A stretch of 64,000 nucleotides of DNA from positions 1,488,001 through 1,552,000 of the forward strand of contig WWBZ02000016.1 of NCBI GenBank assembly GCA_011503125.2. The letters are read 5' to 3'. Below the pieces are notes generated by a model that was given only the letters and a program-made list of their open reading frames with translations, was not told the DNA's origin and made no database searches. This document shows, piece after piece, positions 59,404 to 64,000 of this stretch (its first letter is position 1; every line of letters starts with the position of its first letter). A program made the translations under genes and the position numbers. The stretch comes from Botryosphaeria dothidea. Taxonomy: Eukaryota > Ascomycota > Dothideomycetes > Botryosphaeriales > Botryosphaeriaceae.

Positions 59404-60674
59404 ACATATCCCGACATCCCATTATACCGACCAGCGTGACTGCGAGATGATCTTCAACAATTTTCTTTTTACGCGCTAAGTTCAGCCATTTCAGTCCTGT
59501 GATACTGTATCCAAAGTTCATTACGTCTCGTGCACCACGCACCACATGTAATGCGCGGGATTAAGTACATCATCTGATCCTCCGGCTGGTCTGTCTTTTC
59601 TTTCTTTCTATTCCGATTGCTGTTCGACTATGATCGTCTCGAGCCTGCATTTCGACATTCGATGTCATGAATGTGCACCACGGGTCTACTGAGTTTTCTG
59701 ATGGGCTCGATCAAAAAGTTACTTGCTTGTTCTATTTTTGATTTCATTTGTTTTCAAGACATTCCATGCGCGAGCATGCGAGATATCATGGGTTCGGTCT
59801 CGGTTCTGGCGAAAACGGCGGTATGAAAAAGGGAGATACCCAGAGATGACCTTCAGCGAGACATGATAACGAGTTATGACCATAAAGAACAGCATAAAAT
59901 ACAAAAAAACGTTAAAAATAAGTGCTGACTCTCCAATCGTGCTTAGCTGATGGTGGCAGTGTTCGAAGGGCTTTGTCAGTCCGCGCAATGTTTCTCAGGT
60001 TTGAATAATGCGGACCGGGCCGCGCAAATGACCACGGCCAGTGCAGGAATCTGTACGAGTTCGGTCTCGATATTATATGGTGAGAACCACTAAAGTAGCG
60101 AGAATGGAGGTTCTTTAGCGCCTCTTCTGCTATGCTTCCTTCGTTGGTGTGAACTTTGGTGGATTTGACTCTCTAAATCTACCAACAGAACACAGGGATT
60201 CCACCAAACAGTTCAGAACTGCAAACTTCTAAGCAGTTTCTTGGTAGTTCGACTTTTTGCTTGGACTGGCAATAGGAGTTTCATTAAGCAGATCATTTAT
60301 GCCCCGGAAAACCGAAAGTTAATCAAATAGTCTCAAAGAACTAATGAGAAAGATAGTATAATCAGATTCCGCATGGGGGAACCTGTAGAGTTAACCAAAG
60401 CCGGGTGTGTTTAACAAGGGTAGGCGAATTCCAAACATTATCCCATCCAATGATAATCCCTCTGATTATGTGCAAGCGCTCATAGTTATAACAATTAAGT
60501 TCACCCAGTCTTGGTGTCTTTGGAGGCAGTTTAAAATAGTTTTACGCTTGCGCTTGTTGAAATTGCTTTTGTTGAAGCCCTGACAGAAGATATCATAACG
60601 GATGCAGAGACTGGCGAAACACTCCGCTAAGCGCCGCCATCCAGTCCTCTGACCAGACTACATCCGGTGAGCAG
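59404..60674. other. AT-rich spacer
   Basis: 1.3 kb, AT-richer than its neighbours, with only short open frames. Nothing is recognised. Confidence 0.5.
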
Positions 60675-61174
60675 ATGATGGCTCCTACTTCCAACGCTCA
60701 AGCTGGCTCTGGCTTTGACCACCAGAAGCAGCAGCAGCAGCAGCGGGAGCAACCTTCAGCCCCAAAGCTGATGACCCACACCAAGTCACTGACCATCAGT
60801 ACGCCCGAGGGGGGAAAGTCCGGCGACAATGACGGGGACAAGAGGCAGGGTGAGCCAAAAAGCAAAAGCGCATTCAGCCAGTAAAACCATGCTTGGCTAA
60901 CTGATCTTCGACGTCAGATTCCCCCACCATTCCGACCTCTTCGCCGGACGAGCCCAAGAGCGCGAATAAGGAGAGGGCCAAACCCCTAATGGGTACCTCG
61001 ACGGTCGCTTGGCTGTCCGGTGTTGATCAACCAAAGGCGGTGGAAAGCCCGACGGAAATCAAGAACGCCAAGCCGCCGGTCACGCCGGAAGATCAGGATG
61101 TAGCTACACCGGACTCGGATGACGAAGTTTACGAACCCTTGCCAGGCGTGTTAAACAGAAGGATCCATAACTAA
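60675..61174 (+). CDS. Small disordered protein, unrecognised
   Basis: Two exons, 60675-60849 and 60918-61174, give 143 residues. The 68-bp intron has donor GTGAGC, a CTAAC branch and a GTCAG acceptor, and joining keeps the frame, which supports a real gene. The product is rich in Lys, Pro, Ser, Thr, Asp and Gln, with a run of Gln at about 17-21, and has no hydrophobic segment or known domain. The C-terminal half has several TP and SP sites and ends EVYEPLPGVLNRRIHN. A nuclear or cytosolic regulatory role is possible but unsupported. No family is recognised. Confidence 0.55.
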
Positions 61175-62101
61175 TCTTTGGTGATGACCCCCGTGGATGG
61201 TTCGAAATTGAATCAAGGTGGAAGAATTACCGCAAGAGAGGAGGCGTAGCTGTGTTGTATCAGACTACGATATAGCTTCATGGCATGGGGAGAATGTTTG
61301 ACACGCAGAGAGAGATCAGAGAGAGATAGAGGTGAATCTGTTTGGATTGGCAATGGGTTTATTGGATGACGGAAGCCTGGATAGAAGTAGTTCCTGTCCA
61401 ATGGACCGTAATTCTTAATATTCTTTTGGCGGACGTTCCGTGATTCATAACTTTATGTGCAATCTGCAAACGACGGTTGGTGTGGCTGGGCAGGATTCCT
61501 TTGTACCATCCCGATCATGATCGATGACTATTGCTGGCCTTTCACTGCCGCATTTCCCTCTTGCCCATCAAGAGCCTCTCGCAATCCCTATATCCCACAT
61601 ATATAGGTGTAATTTGTCTTGCGAGACATTAGCGTCCGGATCAATGCTGGCACCCCCTTCGGTAATTGCATGTTGCAATATTATTAAATGGTGTGTGGCC
61701 TCTGGAACTGAGGAAAATGCTTACTCGCGATGTCACCTCCCCGTAAGCCGAACTTGAGAAACACAGTGTATACTTGACGTATGCGTGGACTCTGATCTCA
61801 AAATTCGGTTGCGTGAAATCCATGAGTATTACGACAAAGCGACTATGCAATTTAGACGCCGCTCTGTACTGATATACCAACGCTCTACCTCTATAGGCTC
61901 TTCGAAAATCCATACCTCTATCCTCCATCTATTTTGAACCAAAAATCCATGACTCTCACATGTCATGATCAATGGCTGTTTATGTCGTTTCACCAGCACC
62001 ACGTTTCCCTCTCCCCACCCATGAACAGCTTCTCGTAACCTCTATACTTCACATCCCTCACAACCCCCTCATCCACAAGCCACTGCAGTGAAGTTTGAAC
62101 T
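61175..62101. other. Spacer: small-gene 3' flank and symporter 3' flank
   Basis: 0.9 kb. No conserved frame is seen. AT content is higher than in the symporter gene. Confidence 0.5.
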
Positions 62102-63788
62102 TCAAGAGAACGAGCCTCCCTTGCCCGGCTCCGCCTGAAGCCTGTTGACACTTCCGTACCCTTCCATATCCCTCGCGCCTTCCCCAAGGCCTCTCGTCTC
62201 ATCGCTGCCGGTGCTCTCGGAGCCCGACGACGCCTTCGGCCCATCCAGCGCACTGAACCTCTCCCCCTTCACCCTCGCGATGATCCACAACCCACCAATC
62301 CTCACGCACCAGCACGCGCCGGCCCAGAGCAGCGCGCCCACGGGCGCCGCCACGAACGCGCCGAAGGCGCTCCAGTCCTCGCCGTACAGGCCGTTCTCGA
62401 GTAGGATGAGCCTGGCGCCCTGGCGGGCGTCGTCGCCGTAGTAGACGGTGCCAAAGAGGAACACGGTCAAGATGCCGCCGAGCCCGCCGACGACGACCTC
62501 GGCGCCGGACCACCACCAGCAGGCGTCGCTGAGGCCGACGACGAGGACGGGCACGAGCGAGGCTGAGACGAGGTCGGAGATGAGGTAGACCTGGAGGACG
62601 GACGGCGAGCGCAGCGCGACGACGACGACGGGCACGATGGCGACGACGACGAGCGCGCGGATCCACCACATCCCCAGCTTGTTGCGGAAGAGGTCGTTGG
62701 AGCCGGTCGAGACCATGGCGGACTGGAATGAGTCGAAGGCCGCGGTCGAGAGCGCGATGACCATGACGAGCACGATGCCGACGGTCCAGGCGGGGAGCGT
62801 GGACAGGAGCGTGAAGAAGGCGATGGAGCCCTCACCGTCCTCGAGCACGCCCGACCACGCGGCCAGCAGGCCGGTGCAGCCGACGAGCGTGAGGATGCAG
62901 GTCACGACGACGGCGGCGATGCTGACGCCGATGCGCAGGTCGCGGTCGGTGCGCGAGGCGAAGGTGCGCAGCCAGAAGCCCGAGAGGAAGAAGTCGTTGG
63001 TCAGGATGGCGACGGGCAGGATGTAGATCAGCTGCCAGCCGAGCAGCGACGAGTTGAGGTAGCCCGACGAGTCGATCAGCGAGCGGTCGATCTTGGTCTC
63101 GACGCCGACGGTGACGACACCGATGATGATGAGGCCGAGGACCATGACTCCCTGGATGTTGTCCGTCACGAATGAGACCTTGAAGCCACCGAGAGCTGGG
63201 AGTTGTTTAGCGCAGAGCTCTGAAAAGGGGGCCGGGGAGTGCCTTACAGGTGTATATCGTAGTGACAGCACACTGCACAATGACGGCCGGAAGGCCGTCA
63301 AGACCGGTCAGGGCAGTAATGATCTGCTGAAGGGCAGACAGCTCCGCAACCATGTAGAGAAACAAAGTGATGAGCCTGTTTTGCTGTCAGATTTTTGCTA
63401 TGTTTCAATTATTTTCAAAGATGGGATACTCACGTCATGAGGCTGAGAAACAGCGCCGCTACGGTGCCATACCGCTGCCTCGTCCATTCCGTAAGCACGA
63501 AGCCCTCCGGACACTTCTTCCTGATGAGAGGACCAAGATAACCAAAGATCAGAAGCGGCAGTCCAGACGACAGGGAGTAGACAATCAGACCCTGCACACC
63601 GGCAATGGTCGCGATTTCCGGATATGTGAACAAGATTCCAGAACCAAGAGCTGTCCAACCGCAAAGTAGAAATTCCTAGGTCAGCTTGATTGAACAACAG
63701 AGATAAAGCGAGGGAAGGAAGGAAGGGGTCGTTAGCGGCAGCACATTCCTCACGCAAGTATTATCTTGATCGAGTTTAAACGGTACTT
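62102..63788 (-). CDS. Sodium:solute symporter family permease, urea-transporter-like; 5' end unresolved
   Basis: Exons on the minus strand: 63675-63434, 63375-63248 and 63195-62102, with a probable earlier exon 63788-63754 joined at NTC/EFLLCGWTALGSG. The visible part is about 500 residues. Many membrane spans are clear: YPEIATIAGVQGLIVYSL, GTVAALFLSLMTLITLFLYMV, GVMVLGLIIIGVVTVGVE, LIYILPVAILTNDFFLSGFWL and several more. The QG-x5-L, GFVLTEW, ALTGLDGLP and LGGFKVSFVTDNIQG motifs match the SSF family near Dur3-type urea permeases. It would move a small solute with Na+ or H+ across the plasma membrane. The substrate is not certain. The last 100 residues are a Ser/Gly/Glu-rich cytosolic tail. 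The last exon is very GC-rich. I could not find a start codon: upstream exons may lie beyond the right edge. Confidence 0.82.
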
Positions 63789-64000
63789 CTCAGCTTCGTC
63801 GCCGCGGAAGGCCGCTGCATCTCCTTCTTGCCAAACAGTTCTCAGGTGAGACGGCATGGGGAAAGAAAGGGTGGATACAGTGGGTGCTCTCCGCTCGACT
63901 CAGCGCCCGTAGTGAAGCCGCACAGGGAGTCATCCAGCTGGGAATAGCTCTCCACGTCATCGCCGTCTCATCATTGATAAGAGCACGGCATGCGTCTCTC
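63789..64000. other. Right edge; may contain 5' exons of the symporter
   Basis: No complete exon can be assigned here with confidence. The region may be an intron or the leader of the symporter gene, or part of its N-terminal coding sequence. Confidence 0.4.

Noticed and set aside
62199..62669. Arg-rich 156-codon frame on the minus strand
   Set aside because: Out-of-frame shadow of the symporter last exon.

Overview
The window is nuclear DNA of a filamentous ascomycete (Pezizomycotina, most likely a Dothideomycete; the class is an inference). The evidence is short spliceosomal introns (mostly 45-230 bp) with GTRNGY-type donors and CTRAY branch points a few bases before the acceptor, moderate GC, intergenic spacers of 0.1-5 kb, and protein families typical of that group: Git3-type GPCRs, Rac, Rho3, CSN2, Cwc25, Cms1 and a NACHT-ankyrin NLR relic. 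There are no operons, no CRISPR and no prokaryotic signals. I found no tRNA or rRNA gene by eye. All exon coordinates below were derived by hand from reading frame, splice signals and family knowledge.

Layout. 0.7-7.5 kb: two tandem, same-strand Git3-like GPCR genes sharing one intron position. 7.5-13.4 kb: a long gene-poor block with pyrimidine-rich, leader-like sequence but no convincing coding region. 13.4-17.5 kb: a decayed NLR (HeLo-like, NACHT, ankyrin, ZZ finger) with four frameshifts and five in-frame stops. 18.3-25 kb: a prolyl-4-hydroxylase-type dioxygenase, a UBX protein of the Ubx7/UBXN4 kind, and Rac. 26.4-26.9 kb: a striking 547-bp near-perfect foldback element. 27.3-34.9 kb: a compact housekeeping block holding CMS1, CENP-T, SURF1, a Vma22/CCDC115-like V-ATPase assembly factor and deoxyribose-phosphate aldolase, arranged as alternating divergent and convergent pairs. 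35.8-42.3 kb: RPS27 (with an ATG-only first exon), a CHCHD2/10-like twin-CX9C protein, and a divergent RPS9/RPL21 pair. 43-48.8 kb: RHO3 (three consecutive microexons), CWC25 and CSN2. 50.2-59.4 kb: otubain, SNX3/Grd19, a small multi-span membrane protein and an RRM protein. 60.7-61.2 kb: a small disordered protein. 62.1 kb to the right edge: a sodium:solute symporter whose 5' end I could not resolve.

Most genes are conserved cell machinery: signalling through Git3 receptors and Rac/Rho3 GTPases; ubiquitin and ERAD turnover (UBX, CSN2, otubain); endosome and vacuole traffic (SNX3, Vma22-like); ribosome, splicing and kinetochore components; and mitochondrial assembly (SURF1, CHCHD). The parts that depart from ordinary genome are the NLR relic, the foldback element, the small perfect hairpin at 39.2 kb, and the unusual exon structures in RHO3, RPS27, SNX3 and otubain.
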